From Phycisphaeraceae bacterium (GTDB lineage: Bacteria; Planctomycetota; Phycisphaerae; Phycisphaerales; UBA1924), in the NCBI GenBank assembly GCA_019636625.1, contig JAHBXE010000001.1, positions 434,001-498,000 on the forward strand: 64,000 nt of DNA, read 5' to 3'. The stretch's first letter is position 1. Each line of letters starts with the position of its first letter. The notes beneath the pieces were generated by a model. That model did not search any database. It worked only from the letters and a program-made list of their open reading frames with translations, and had not been told where the DNA came from. Shown here piece by piece: positions 35,662 to 44,825 of this stretch. A program made the translations under genes and the position numbers.

Positions 35662-36192
35662 TTACCAGGCCGACCGCAGCTCATTGACGATGCGGCGGGC
35701 CAGTTCTTGTACGGCCGCGTGCTGGCCAAGTTCGAGACGTTCGCCGGTGCCCCGGGCGGGGACGAAAGACTCGAGGGCCTTGAAGTTCTTGCGGGCGATG
35801 AGGACTTCACCCGAGGCGCGGTCCCTCCACTCGAAGTCGACCGTGAGCACAACCGCCTGCTCCATGACCAGGCCCGTACCCGAAGCGGTGGAGAGTGGCC
35901 GCAGCTCCGAATCGGTGATCGAGCCCGTCAGCACGGTTTGCGCTTTCGGCCCGGAAACGATCCGCCACGGCGTCGAACGTTGCAGTTCCTTGACGATCGC
36001 TTCCGTGAGCTGGACCTCCATCCCGTGGGAGAAAGTCTCGTTCGCAAAAACGGGCACGCTGATGGTTCGAGTATTCGTGCTCCGAGCGGGCGCAAAGGAG
36101 TAGCCCTGGGCGGGGTCGGTCGCGCACGAGGCGAGTCCAACCATCACACCCACGCTCAGCACGATCAAGGCCAATCTGCACGAAGCGGTCAT
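35662..36192 (-). CDS. LptE-like outer-membrane assembly lipoprotein
   Basis: A 176-residue lipoprotein: signal with lipobox LASC, then GYSF and the ISVPVFANETFSHGMEVQLTEAIVKEL block, split by a short loop from ILTGSITDSELRPL. This strand-helix order is that of the LptE family, which plugs LptD during lipopolysaccharide insertion. In planctomycetes LptE-like proteins are known only by weak similarity. ATG 36192 overlaps the stop of the BamD-like gene (ATGA), so the two are translationally coupled. The pair suggests joint work on outer-membrane assembly. Confidence 0.68.
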   Translation of the reverse strand: MTASCRLALIVLSVGVMVGLASCATDPAQGYSFAPARSTNTRTISVPVFANETFSHGMEVQLTEAIVKELQRSTPWRIVSGPKAQTVLTGSITDSELRPLSTASGTGLVMEQAVVLTVDFEWRDRASGEVLIARKNFKALESFVPARGTGERLELGQHAAVQELARRIVNELRSAW

Positions 36193-37166
36193 GGCGCCAC
36201 CCCCGTCCGCGCTGGCGGCTGCGATGCCCAGCCCTTCTCCTTCAACAAGCCCTCCGCCTCGACCTTGGCGATGCTGCGCGGGTGGTCCTGGATCAGACGC
36301 CACAATGTCAGGCGAGCGGATACAGGATCGTCGCGGCGGAGATAAAACCTCGCCTTCTCCAGCGATTGCTGCGCCATCGACTCATCCAGCTTTGCCAGCA
36401 AAGCGTCGGTCAGATTCGCCCGGCGTGCACCGATCGGGTCGTCCTTGGCGTACTCCTCGATCAACACACGCGCATCCGCCAGGCCGGCGGCGTCGTAGTT
36501 CGGCCCCTTGAACGTCCCGATCCGCGCGAAGATTCGCTGCTGGCGGGCGCGGGGGGCGTGCTCGCTGCGGGGGTAGAGCTGAACGAAGATCTCGTAGCAC
36601 ATGGCCGCCATCTTCAGTTCGCGAGCTCGGTAGTAGTAGTCGGCGAGTTCAAGAATGGCCCGTTCGCCAAGGCGAGACCGCGGCATGCGCTCCGCCGTGC
36701 GGACCAGCAACTCCTCACCCACATCCTCCGCATTCGTGAGCCGAAGCCCGAGGAAGTGACGTCGGAGACCGTTGAGGTACCGGATGCCGATTTCCAACTC
36801 TCGCTCGACCGCTCGGACGTACTCGGATGTGGCGGCGTACTCGTTGATCACCTTCTCGTAGTCGTAGAGGGCTCGGTACTCTCGGCCGTACGCCGTCTTC
36901 GCGTCGGCACGAAGCAGATACGCCTCGGCGAGATACGGGGATTCCTCGAGTTCGTTCTTGTCGATCCAATCATCGAGCAGTCGCCGCGCCTGGCGGAACT
37001 TGCCCTCGGCCAGCAGCGCACGAGCGTCGGCCATGACCTTGGCGTCGCCCGTGGGGGCGGGGCGCTCGAGGGTGGTCCAGCGGCCGTCGGGGCCGAGCAC
37101 CATTTCAGAAGGCTGCCCGTTCGCCGCGGCGCACAACGCGAGGATCACCAAGACCATTCGAAGCAT
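36189..37166 (-). CDS. BamD/YfiO-like TPR outer-membrane assembly protein
   Basis: A 325-residue secreted helical-repeat protein: signal peptide (MLRMVLVILALCAAANG), then about six TPR-like units, including YDYEKVINEYAATSEY and CYEIFVQLYPRSEHAPRARQQ, typical of BamD/YfiO proteins. Unlike BamD it shows no lipobox at the cleavage site (CAAANGQ, with Cys well upstream), so it may be periplasmic. It is coupled by ATGA to the LptE-like gene and follows the Tat-exported SDR gene by ten bases. Confidence 0.65.
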   Translation of the reverse strand: MLRMVLVILALCAAANGQPSEMVLGPDGRWTTLERPAPTGDAKVMADARALLAEGKFRQARRLLDDWIDKNELEESPYLAEAYLLRADAKTAYGREYRALYDYEKVINEYAATSEYVRAVERELEIGIRYLNGLRRHFLGLRLTNAEDVGEELLVRTAERMPRSRLGERAILELADYYYRARELKMAAMCYEIFVQLYPRSEHAPRARQQRIFARIGTFKGPNYDAAGLADARVLIEEYAKDDPIGARRANLTDALLAKLDESMAQQSLEKARFYLRRDDPVSARLTLWRLIQDHPRSIAKVEAEGLLKEKGWASQPPARTGVAP

Positions 37167-37176
37167 GCCGCAAAGT

Positions 37177-38391
37177 CTAGCGTGGAGGCTCGACCTTTGT
37201 TTTCTTCCAAGCCTGGAGGATCTTGTCCTCGCGTTCCGGCGTCATTGGTGTCTGGCTCACCTGCACCTGGACGTCCGCCGGGAGGGAGTCGAACCACTCG
37301 ATTGTTGCTCGCGCCGTGTCCTCCACGGAGCGGAACGTGAGCCCGGCACGCTTGGCGGCGTCGATGTTGATCCGGTGGAAACCGGCGGTCTCGCCCGTCG
37401 GCGCCGCCCACAGCGGCAACTCGCCGGGTCGAACTCCCTCGCGTTCAAGAAACGAGGCGTCCGCCCAGGTGTAGGTCGCTGCCTTTCCACCCACGCCCCT
37501 CTTGCACCCCTCGATCATCGCGCGGACTGAGAGTTCCTTGTCCGGGCCCGTCGCGTTGAACACACCCGTCGTCTTGCGCTCGATGCACAGCACGATCCAC
37601 TCCGCCAGGTCCCGCACGTCGATAATCTGGATCGGGTCGTCCGGAGCGCCGGGAAGAAGGACCTCTCCCCCTCGCCGCGCTCGGATGGGCCAATACAGGA
37701 ACCGACGTGATGTGTCTCTCGGTCCGACGATGAATCCCGGCCGGATGTTGGTGACCCGACCCGGCATCGCCGCCTCTGCCGCGGCCTCGCAGGCGGCCTT
37801 GCCAGCCCCGTAGTTCTCGAACTGAGCCCCGAAGTCCTCGGTCTTTGGATCACTCAGGGTGTTAAGCTCGCCATCTTCCGCCATGTTCGGCTTGCTGTTG
37901 TCCTTGTACACCGAAATCGTCGAGATGAATACATACTGCCCGACATTTGGCGCCAGCAGCTCGGCAGAAGCCTTTACGATCCTGGGCCAGTAGCCCGAAG
38001 TGTCGATCACCGCGTCCCACTTCCGACCCTCCAACTGCGACAGGCCCTTGGGCGAGTTGGCGTCGCGCTCCTCCGGCTTCTTCCACTCGTCGGCGGTCTT
38101 GTCCGGGTCGCGGTTGCCGATCAGGACTTCCTCGACCTCCGCCGGGACCGCGCTGGGTCTCCCGCGATCTTTCCGCATGGACTCCGAGCGGCCTCGGTTG
38201 AACAGCGTCACCTTGTGCCCACGGGCCAATGCCGCCTCCGAGCATGCCGGCCCGAGGAAGCCTGTGCCCCCCAGAATGAGAATGGACTTGCCGGATGAAG
38301 GCAGGCCCGCCGCGGCCCATCGCGACAGCGGGGACAGGCCGAGGCCTGCGACGGCGGCGAGGCGGACAAAGTCACGACGGGTTGTGTGCAT
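37177..38391 (-). CDS. Tat-exported NAD(P)-dependent epimerase/dehydratase
   Basis: A 404-residue extended SDR protein. The N-terminus has a twin-arginine signal (TTRRDFVRLAAVAGLGL), then the Rossmann glycine motif GGTGFLGPA, the active-site YxxxK-like YGAGK with a serine in FISTISVY, and a C-terminal substrate lobe. Tat export means it is folded with its cofactor before secretion. It resembles the NAD-dependent epimerases common in planctomycete secretomes; the substrate is unknown. ATG 38391 places the RR motif three residues from the start; the frame runs upstream to 38436. Confidence 0.82.
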   Translation of the reverse strand: MHTTRRDFVRLAAVAGLGLSPLSRWAAAGLPSSGKSILILGGTGFLGPACSEAALARGHKVTLFNRGRSESMRKDRGRPSAVPAEVEEVLIGNRDPDKTADEWKKPEERDANSPKGLSQLEGRKWDAVIDTSGYWPRIVKASAELLAPNVGQYVFISTISVYKDNSKPNMAEDGELNTLSDPKTEDFGAQFENYGAGKAACEAAAEAAMPGRVTNIRPGFIVGPRDTSRRFLYWPIRARRGGEVLLPGAPDDPIQIIDVRDLAEWIVLCIERKTTGVFNATGPDKELSVRAMIEGCKRGVGGKAATYTWADASFLEREGVRPGELPLWAAPTGETAGFHRINIDAAKRAGLTFRSVEDTARATIEWFDSLPADVQVQVSQTPMTPEREDKILQAWKKTKVEPPR

Positions 38392-38516
38392 GGGATCGTT
38401 CCTGGGTATGCCGCGGCCGGTGCTCGGCGTTGACACGGCATGGAGATGCTCGGACCGCGATGATCCGGCGTGAAATTCTCACTGTTCGCTGCGGCGTTGC
38501 CGCCCGGGCCTGCGCT

Positions 38517-40517
38517 TCAGGCTCCCGGCCGGTTCTGCTCGCGCTTCAGGTCTTCCGGCGTGCGGATGTCTCGCTTGCCGCTCGTGTAGGTGTGGCGTTT
38601 GAGGAGGTTCTCGAACGAGAATGGATTCAGCGATGGGTCCGGCGTCTCGCCTCGAAGCTCAAGCACCTGCGCCTGCTGGATGATCTGCTGCTCCAGTTGG
38701 CGGAACTGCTCGATCGTCACTGGGACAGGCGAAGTAATCCGCGCCACCAGCACACCCAGCCGCTTGGGAACCGACGTGGCCACCATCGCCGCATCCGCCG
38801 GAATCGCTTCCGGCTTGAGCAGCGGGTCGATCCGTCCCGCGGCGTCCAAGACCGTGGTTATGACTTCCTTCTCGTTCAGTATCGGGTCTGTGTTGCCCGC
38901 GAACTCGGAGCGGACCGTCGCCTCACGGACGATCTCCAGGGCCTTGTGCTTGGGGTCGGTGGAACCTTCGCCGCCCGGCACGGGCGGAAAGGCGGCGATG
39001 ACCGAATCCAGGCCGCCGCCGACGGCAAGCGAGCGAAGCTCGGCCACACGGGGGGTGAGCGCCTCGTAAGCCCGAAGCGTCCGGTAGTCGCGGAGAATGT
39101 CCTCCCGGTCCTCCTCCATCGAATCGGGCGCCGATTCCTGGCGAATCGCCAGCACGGTGAAGTAGTACCGGTTGCCCGCGGCATCGGTAAGGTGCATCTC
39201 CGTCAACGGCACGCCAGGCTGGATCGGCAGCACGCTCTGCTCAGACCCCGGCAGGCCGCGGGTCCAGAACACGGCCTGATCGAACGGAATTTCGAGTCCG
39301 CCCGCCGCGATGCGGCTCATCGCGATGTCGGGAAGCGCCCGAACTTCATCCCGGGTCAGCCAGTCGGCGGCACGAACGGCCACGGTGGGAAGGGGGATCG
39401 TCACGCCTGTCTGCCGGCGCACGGCCTCGACCACGGCCGCGGCGATGTTCTCGAACTTGGGCCGACGTGATTCCCAGTCCTCCGGCACGCGCTTGAAGAC
39501 GCCGTCCGGGTCAAGCGTTCGCGTGGCCTTCTGAATCTCGGTCTGAATCGCGATGTGGGCTTCCTGCACAATGCGGTCGACCATCTGGTTCCGCATCTCC
39601 GCCTCAATAAGCGGCTGCGACGCGGCAAACTCTCCCGTGTACTTTCCGCTCGCCTTGCCCTGGTTGAAACGCTGCCGGACTTCGATGGGATTGGGTGTCA
39701 CCGCGGTGGCGATCGAGGCACGATCAATTTTCAGCCATTCCAGCTTCACGCGCGGGGGCAACAGGTAGCCGATCCCATATTCGCCCGCTCCCGGTCGGAT
39801 GGTCTTGAACTTGTCAAAGTGCTCTCGAAGCTGCTCATCGGACGGCACGGGGATGGAATCGATCAGCCTCGCCGCCGGAACAAACACATAATCGACCTTC
39901 GCCGAATCGAGGAACTCGCGAGCCCGGACCACCGCCATGCGGTCGGACATCCGGCCCGCGCCGGTGTACGCCTCGATCATTCGGGCCACGCCGCGGGCCT
40001 TGGCCAGCGCCATGTGGATCTGCTGAAGCGAAAGCGCCTGCCGGCCCGCCGCGTTCATGACCACGGTCGAGACGCGCGGCCGCGCCTCTTCAATGAACGG
40101 CTGCATCAGGCTCGGGATCCGCGCCACTTGCGGCGTGAGTTCGCCGTACCGCTGATAGGCCAGTTGGATAGCGAGGGAGAACACGATCTGCTCCCACTGC
40201 TCGCCATCCCGTTCGCCACCGACGAAGCCGGCTTCTTCCGCCTCACGGCTCAGAATCAGCCAGTGCACGGCATCCCGATCTTCAACACCGAGGGCGTTGA
40301 CCAGCTCCGGGATCATCTCGCTGAGGGCCATGATCTCCTTCGAGGCGATGAGCCATTCGCGATGGGAAACCTTTTTCCCGTCGAGCGTGGCCACTGTCCG
40401 GCTGTCGTACGCCGCCGAAATCTTGTCGAAGACGGGCTGGATCGTCCACGCGACCATCAGGATCACGCCGAATCCGACCATCAGCCACTTGTTGTGCTTT
40501 CGGATGAGTTTCAGCAC
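38517..40517 (-). CDS. Membrane-anchored PpiD/SurA-like periplasmic protein
   Basis: A 666-residue protein with one N-terminal membrane anchor (WLMVGFGVILMVAWTI) and a large periplasmic part. The first soluble block (VATLDGKKVSHREWLIASKEI) resembles the SurA_N chaperone domain of PpiD-type proteins. The middle contains a DYVFVPAARL...PSDEQLREHFD segment seen in PpiD, but no clear parvulin active site. It probably helps fold exported outer-membrane proteins. GTG 40517 follows GAGGAG by five to six bases. It lies downstream of rpsD, separated by two hairpins. Confidence 0.72.
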   Translation of the reverse strand: MLKLIRKHNKWLMVGFGVILMVAWTIQPVFDKISAAYDSRTVATLDGKKVSHREWLIASKEIMALSEMIPELVNALGVEDRDAVHWLILSREAEEAGFVGGERDGEQWEQIVFSLAIQLAYQRYGELTPQVARIPSLMQPFIEEARPRVSTVVMNAAGRQALSLQQIHMALAKARGVARMIEAYTGAGRMSDRMAVVRAREFLDSAKVDYVFVPAARLIDSIPVPSDEQLREHFDKFKTIRPGAGEYGIGYLLPPRVKLEWLKIDRASIATAVTPNPIEVRQRFNQGKASGKYTGEFAASQPLIEAEMRNQMVDRIVQEAHIAIQTEIQKATRTLDPDGVFKRVPEDWESRRPKFENIAAAVVEAVRRQTGVTIPLPTVAVRAADWLTRDEVRALPDIAMSRIAAGGLEIPFDQAVFWTRGLPGSEQSVLPIQPGVPLTEMHLTDAAGNRYYFTVLAIRQESAPDSMEEDREDILRDYRTLRAYEALTPRVAELRSLAVGGGLDSVIAAFPPVPGGEGSTDPKHKALEIVREATVRSEFAGNTDPILNEKEVITTVLDAAGRIDPLLKPEAIPADAAMVATSVPKRLGVLVARITSPVPVTIEQFRQLEQQIIQQAQVLELRGETPDPSLNPFSFENLLKRHTYTSGKRDIRTPEDLKREQNRPGA

Positions 40518-40535
40518 GGGAGCTCCTCGGAGGTG

Positions 40536-40634
40536 GCACGCCTCCCCGAGGCGTGCGCAGCGGCAGGGGCCATGGAGCGCGGAATGCCGGCGCCCCAGTC
40601 CTTCGGCACGCCGCTCACGTGAGAGCGGCGTGCC
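40536..40634 (-). terminator. Two hairpins between rpsD and the PpiD-like gene
   Basis: Hairpin A: 40536-40544 with 40548-40556 (9 bp, loop CCC). Hairpin B: 40605-40616 with 40623-40634 (12 bp, loop ACGTGA). Both have GGCACGCC in one arm, and B lies seven bases after the rpsD stop. Neither has a T-run. They may stabilise or attenuate the transcript, or belong to a second family of intergenic palindromes. Confidence 0.5.
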
Positions 40635-40641
40635 ACCACAA

Positions 40642-41244
40642 TCACCGGTAGAACTCGACGATCAGGTTCGGGTTCACATCGAAGGGAATCTGGTCCTGCG
40701 TGGGCATGGCCACGACCTTGACGGTCAGCTCCGACGGATTGAGTTCGATCCAGCCCGGGACTTCATGCCCCGCCATCGACTCCATCGCCTCGCGGGCCAC
40801 CTTCTGCGCCTTGGGCTTGAGCGTGATCGTGTGCCCGACGGACACTTCGAACGAGGGGCGGTCCGTCTTGCGACCGTTCACCAGGATGTGCCCGTGAGCC
40901 ACCATCTGCCGCGCGCCCCAGATCGTCCGCGCCAGGCCGGCGCGACGGATGACGTTGTCCAGCCGGCGCTCGAGCAACTGCATCAGCAGCGCGCCGGTGT
41001 TTCCCGGCTGGCGCGATGCTTCCGCCAGGTACCGGCGGAACTGCTTCTCGAGCACGTTGTAGTGGTAACGGACCTTTTGCTTTTCGTTCAGACGCACGCC
41101 GTAGTCACGCAGGCGCCGGCCCCGGTAGCCGTGCATGCCCGCGGGCGTCTTGATCCGCTCATTGGCCGTGTGCTTGGGAATGTCCGCGATCGGAACGCCG
41201 ACGCGCCGGGACAGACGAACCTTGGGACCTGTGTAACGAGCCAT
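40642..41244 (-). CDS. rpsD: 30S ribosomal protein S4
   Basis: A 200-residue S4: basic N-terminus MARYTGPKVRLSRRVG, YGVRLNEKQKVRYHYNVLEKQFRR, and the S4 RNA-binding domain LERRLDNVIRRAGLARTIWGARQMVAHGHILVNG split over its two halves. It binds 16S rRNA and starts small-subunit assembly. GGAGG lies six bases before ATG 41244. It is separate from rpsM/rpsK/rpoA, its partners in most bacteria. The upstream leader is rich in hairpins, as would fit self-regulation by S4. Confidence 0.96.
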   Translation of the reverse strand: MARYTGPKVRLSRRVGVPIADIPKHTANERIKTPAGMHGYRGRRLRDYGVRLNEKQKVRYHYNVLEKQFRRYLAEASRQPGNTGALLMQLLERRLDNVIRRAGLARTIWGARQMVAHGHILVNGRKTDRPSFEVSVGHTITLKPKAQKVAREAMESMAGHEVPGWIELNPSELTVKVVAMPTQDQIPFDVNPNLIVEFYR

Positions 41245-41262
41245 CGCAAACCTCCGTCGCCT

Positions 41263-41303
41263 CGCGGGGTCGAACCCGCGGGGGTGTCCGATGTTTCACG
41301 GAC
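41263..41303 (-). promoter_or_regulatory. Structured leader of rpsD, possible S4 autoregulatory site
   Basis: In the 60 bases before rpsD are two perfect hairpins: 41263-41268 with 41275-41280 (6 bp, loop GTCGAA as read on +), and 41286-41290 with 41299-41303 (5 bp). A third GC stem (CCCGGC/GCCGGG, near 41350-41370) lies farther upstream. S4 represses its own mRNA in other bacteria by binding a leader fold. That role here is inferred only from position. Confidence 0.4.
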
Positions 41304-41436
41304 GATCGCGCCTGGGGGCCGAGTCTTCGGTCAGGCGATCCGGGCAAAGCCCCGGCACAGCGCCGGGAAGGGCTAATCAAAGGCCGCGGCGGCGGGGGGG
41401 TCAAGCCCTGTGGCAAGGATCTCCCGGCGGGCGCTT

Positions 41437-43776
41437 TCACTGCTCCGCATCGATCGCCACCGCCAGCTCCGCCGTCATCGGCGCCAGGCATTCCCGATCC
41501 GTGCACGCCTGAAAGGTCACCGCCAGAAGGGGCTGTCCTGTGATATCCCCGACCTGTTCGACCGCCACATCAAACTCGACTGACCCCCGATGCACCCGCA
41601 ACTCGCCCCGCTCGCCGTATCCCTCACCCTTTGGATAGTCCGCGTACGCCGCGATCCCTCCCCCGTTCACGACCCACACCCGCAGCCCGACCAGGCCTTC
41701 CGCGCCCGGATCCGCCGCATTGATGTGGTACCCATCCGCGATCTTGAGAACCAGCCGCAATGAGGCCGGACGATCCCGGCCCACCGCTACCCGCTCCTCT
41801 GTCGCGAAGATCTCGACCGGCGTGAAACGCTCCCTCGCCGCTTCGGCTCTGGTCTCTTCGCCGCCATCCGTCACCACGCCGCTCTGCACCATCCGGAGCA
41901 GTGTGCGCACAGCGTTGGCCGTCCCCACAGGCGACTCCGCGATCGCGCCCGAGACCGACATCAAGCACGACCGGGCCGCGTCGCGATACCCGCCGTCCCC
42001 CGTCAGTTCATGCAGCTCCGCCAGGTTCGCCAGCATCACCGATGACCCCGACGCCATCGCCCCATCGTGCGTCGATCGGGCCCGCACAAACAGATCCGCC
42101 TGATCCGCCCGCGTATCGAAAAAGCCGCCGTCGGGAGAGCCGAACAGCGACTGGGCCCTTGCCATCAGCTCTCTCGCGGCGGTCAAGGGTTCATGAAACT
42201 CCACCGACTCGCAAACCTCGGTGGACTTCTCGATCGCCACGTGCAACGCCAACAACCCGTCAATCACAAACGCGTAATCCTCAAGCACACCCTCGATCCG
42301 CGCCGCCCCGGCGCCTTCCCCTCGCGATGTACGCAGCAGGTGCCCCTCCCGATTTCGCATACGTTCCATCACAAAGGTTGCCGCCCGCGATGCAGCCCTG
42401 GCGTACCGCGGTTCCTTCAACCAGACCGATGATCGCGCCAGCGCCCCGATCATGATCCCATTCCAGCCCGCGATCACTTTGTCGTCCAAGCGCGGCTGCT
42501 TCCGCTTCAAGCGAGCTCGATACAACGTGTCATTGATCGCATCGATCCTCGCCCAGAGTTCCGTCACATCCGTTCCGAGCTCTCGGACCAGACCTTCGGG
42601 CCGCCCAGCCAGAAAGAGCACATTCGCCGCCGGTGCTTCCGGGTGATGCGGATCGCGGAAGTTTGTTCCCTGATCGACGCCGTACACCTTCAACGCGAAC
42701 CGGCCGTCCGCCTCGCTCAATGTCGCGCCCAATTCCGAGGCCGTCCACAGGTAGTTCAGCCCTTCGCGTCCATCGACCTCCGCATCCTGCGCGCTGAAGA
42801 ACGCCCCGCTCCCCTGTGTCATCTCTCGCAGCACATATTCCACCGTTCGCCGCGCCACGCGCTCGTAGAACGGGTCCCCATACAGCGCCGCCGCTCGGGC
42901 GTACAGCGCCGCCAACTGAGCGTTGTCGTACAGCATCTTCTCAAAGTGCGGCACCAGCCACTTCTCATCCACGCTGTACCGGTGAAACCCTCCTCCCACC
43001 TGGTCGTGCATCCCCCCGCAGGCCATCTTGTCGAGCGTCAATCGGATCGCCGCATCCGCCGCGCTCTTCGTCTCTTCATCCGCCGCCGCTTCCCGGACAT
43101 CCAGCAACAACTCCAGGAACACGGGTTGCGGGAACTTCGGCGCCGACCCAAAGCCGCCGTTCACGCGGTCCAGCATCCGCAGCAGCGTCTGCGCCGCTTG
43201 CGACACCTGCGCCAGCCCAACCGGGACCGCTGCGGACTGCCTCCCCAGGTGTTCCCGCACCGCGTTGGCCAAGGTCTCGCTCTGCTGCACCACCTGTTCG
43301 CGTCGCTCCTTCCACGCCGCCGCGATGGCCCCGAGGATCTGCGGAAAGCTCCGCATCCCACCCCGCTCCTCCGGCGGAAAGTACGTCCCGCAGTAAAACG
43401 GGCGCACCTGTTCCGGTTCCAGGAACACGCTCATGGGCCACCCGCCGTGCCCGGTCGTCATCTGCGTCGCGGCCATGTACACATCGTCGAGATCCGGCCG
43501 CTCCTCCCGATCCACCTTCACACACACGAACTCCCGGTTCATCAGCGCCGCGATGTCTTCGCTCTCAAAGCTCTCCCGCTCCATCACGTGGCACCAGTAG
43601 CACGTCGAGTACCCGATCGAAAGAAAGATCGGCACATTCCGCCGCCGCGCCTCGTCGAATGCCTCCTGCCCCCACGGGAACCAATCCACGGGGTTGTGCG
43701 CGTGCTGCAACAGGTACGGGCTCGACTCCTTCGCGAGCCTGTTCGCCTTTCGACGTTGATCTGGCGCCCGACTCAT
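41437..43776 (-). CDS. Thioredoxin-domain protein of the DUF255/SSP411 (YyaL) family
   Basis: A 779-residue cytoplasmic protein. Residues about 15-175 are the DUF255 thioredoxin-like domain: [18 protein letters not shown], the CxxC in [11 protein letters not shown], and GWPMSVFL with a cis-Pro. An alpha/alpha six-hairpin toroid follows, similar to glycoside hydrolases ([20 protein letters not shown]). The last 110 residues may be a separate beta domain with a CTDRECLAP motif. Function of the family is unknown; a disulfide or sugar-related role is guessed. ATG 43776 overlaps the stop of the upstream gene. Confidence 0.88.
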   Translation of the reverse strand: MSRAPDQRRKANRLAKESSPYLLQHAHNPVDWFPWGQEAFDEARRRNVPIFLSIGYSTCYWCHVMERESFESEDIAALMNREFVCVKVDREERPDLDDVYMAATQMTTGHGGWPMSVFLEPEQVRPFYCGTYFPPEERGGMRSFPQILGAIAAAWKERREQVVQQSETLANAVREHLGRQSAAVPVGLAQVSQAAQTLLRMLDRVNGGFGSAPKFPQPVFLELLLDVREAAADEETKSAADAAIRLTLDKMACGGMHDQVGGGFHRYSVDEKWLVPHFEKMLYDNAQLAALYARAAALYGDPFYERVARRTVEYVLREMTQGSGAFFSAQDAEVDGREGLNYLWTASELGATLSEADGRFALKVYGVDQGTNFRDPHHPEAPAANVLFLAGRPEGLVRELGTDVTELWARIDAINDTLYRARLKRKQPRLDDKVIAGWNGIMIGALARSSVWLKEPRYARAASRAATFVMERMRNREGHLLRTSRGEGAGAARIEGVLEDYAFVIDGLLALHVAIEKSTEVCESVEFHEPLTAARELMARAQSLFGSPDGGFFDTRADQADLFVRARSTHDGAMASGSSVMLANLAELHELTGDGGYRDAARSCLMSVSGAIAESPVGTANAVRTLLRMVQSGVVTDGGEETRAEAARERFTPVEIFATEERVAVGRDRPASLRLVLKIADGYHINAADPGAEGLVGLRVWVVNGGGIAAYADYPKGEGYGERGELRVHRGSVEFDVAVEQVGDITGQPLLAVTFQACTDRECLAPMTAELAVAIDAEQ

Positions 43777-44753
43777 CGCCGTGCCACCGCCGGTCGCCCC
43801 AGCACTCGCACGTACAGCGACATGACTTCCACCGGCTTGCCCACCTTTCCCGGCAGTTCCCGCATCCCGGTCCCTTGCTCCTCCACGGCGGTCGGCATCG
43901 GCCCCATCGCCTTCATCGCCCGCAGGCTCGAAGCAAAGACGCAATCAGGCGGCAGCAGCATCCCCGTCAGCATCACGGTGCCCTCCACGATCCGAACATC
44001 ATCGTCCTCCGCCGCGCCCAGCAACTCCTCCCGCTCCGCTTCAAACGCATCGGCGTACTTCTTCACTGGCCCTGCCAACAGTCCCTTCAGCTTCTCGCTG
44101 TTCGGCGTCTCTCGCGCCAGCTCCGATGCCCGATCCATCGCCGCACGCAACTCCCCAAGCTCGTCCGACAGCAGTTCTCTGGCCTCCAGGATCCGCTCCG
44201 CATCCGCCTGCAGCAGCACCGGCACCGCGGCGGCGAACACCTGCCGCCCCAGTTCCGCTTCTGCCTTCTGCACCACCGACTTCGGCTCCGACCGCGCGAC
44301 CATCACCCCGTGCTGCATGGCAAACGCATCCAGGCCCGCCGCGACCGGGACCGTGATGCCGGGGTCTGGCCCCGCCTTGAGCAGGTCCCGAGCCAGCGAA
44401 TCCAGGTAACGCTCATGGTCCTCAAACAGGTCCGGCTTCATGAGCAGCCGCAGCGGCGCGAGCCCCGGATCACGATCAATCCGCTCACACACCGGCCGCA
44501 GCCGCGACGCCGCCTCATCCCCATCAATCCCCGACGCGATCACGCCTTCCTTCCACAAGGGCACCGTCCACTGCCACGACTGCATGAACTCCAGGTACCG
44601 CGGCACCCGAACCGCCGCCCCCCGCACATCACCCCATGCCTTGCCCTCCAATGGCGCCGGCAACATTGTTACCACGCGGTCCGCCAGCAGCATCGCCGCC
44701 AGCGCCGCCGGCTCGCGAGTCGTGAGGTGATAGGGGCTGACAACGATGATCAC
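43773..44753 (-). CDS. Hypothetical protein coupled to the DUF255 gene (326 aa)
   Basis: I do not recognise this protein. It starts with a strand-like [22 protein letters not shown], has an acidic helical centre rich in Ala, Glu and Arg (about residues 190-270) and a compact C-terminal part with [16 protein letters not shown]. There is no signal peptide or membrane segment. GTG 44753 was chosen because the frame upstream runs into the divergent FRG gene. The stop overlaps the DUF255 start (ATGA), so the two are probably made together and may share a pathway. Confidence 0.6.
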   Translation of the reverse strand: MIIVVSPYHLTTREPAALAAMLLADRVVTMLPAPLEGKAWGDVRGAAVRVPRYLEFMQSWQWTVPLWKEGVIASGIDGDEAASRLRPVCERIDRDPGLAPLRLLMKPDLFEDHERYLDSLARDLLKAGPDPGITVPVAAGLDAFAMQHGVMVARSEPKSVVQKAEAELGRQVFAAAVPVLLQADAERILEARELLSDELGELRAAMDRASELARETPNSEKLKGLLAGPVKKYADAFEAEREELLGAAEDDDVRIVEGTVMLTGMLLPPDCVFASSLRAMKAMGPMPTAVEEQGTGMRELPGKVGKPVEVMSLYVRVLGRPAVARR

Positions 44754-44791
44754 ATTCGAAGGATAGGGAAGAAGGGGGCGGACGGTTGCGG

Positions 44792-44819
44792 CTGAAAGAA
44801 CTCTGTGAATCGATAGAAT
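44792..44819 (+). promoter_or_regulatory. Promoter of the FRG gene, probably leaderless
   Basis: CTGAAA (44792-44797) and TAGAAT (44814-44819, one mismatch to TATAAT) are 16 bases apart. Transcription would begin about seven bases after the -10 box, at or next to the ATG at 44826. There is no Shine-Dalgarno in the six bases between. Confidence 0.5.
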
Positions 44820-44825
44820 CCATAC

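Noticed and set aside
41258..41285. tRNA T-arm-like sequence (GGGTTCGACCCC on the minus strand) before rpsD
   Set aside because: The loop is one base short for a normal T-arm, and no acceptor, D or anticodon arm can be built around it.
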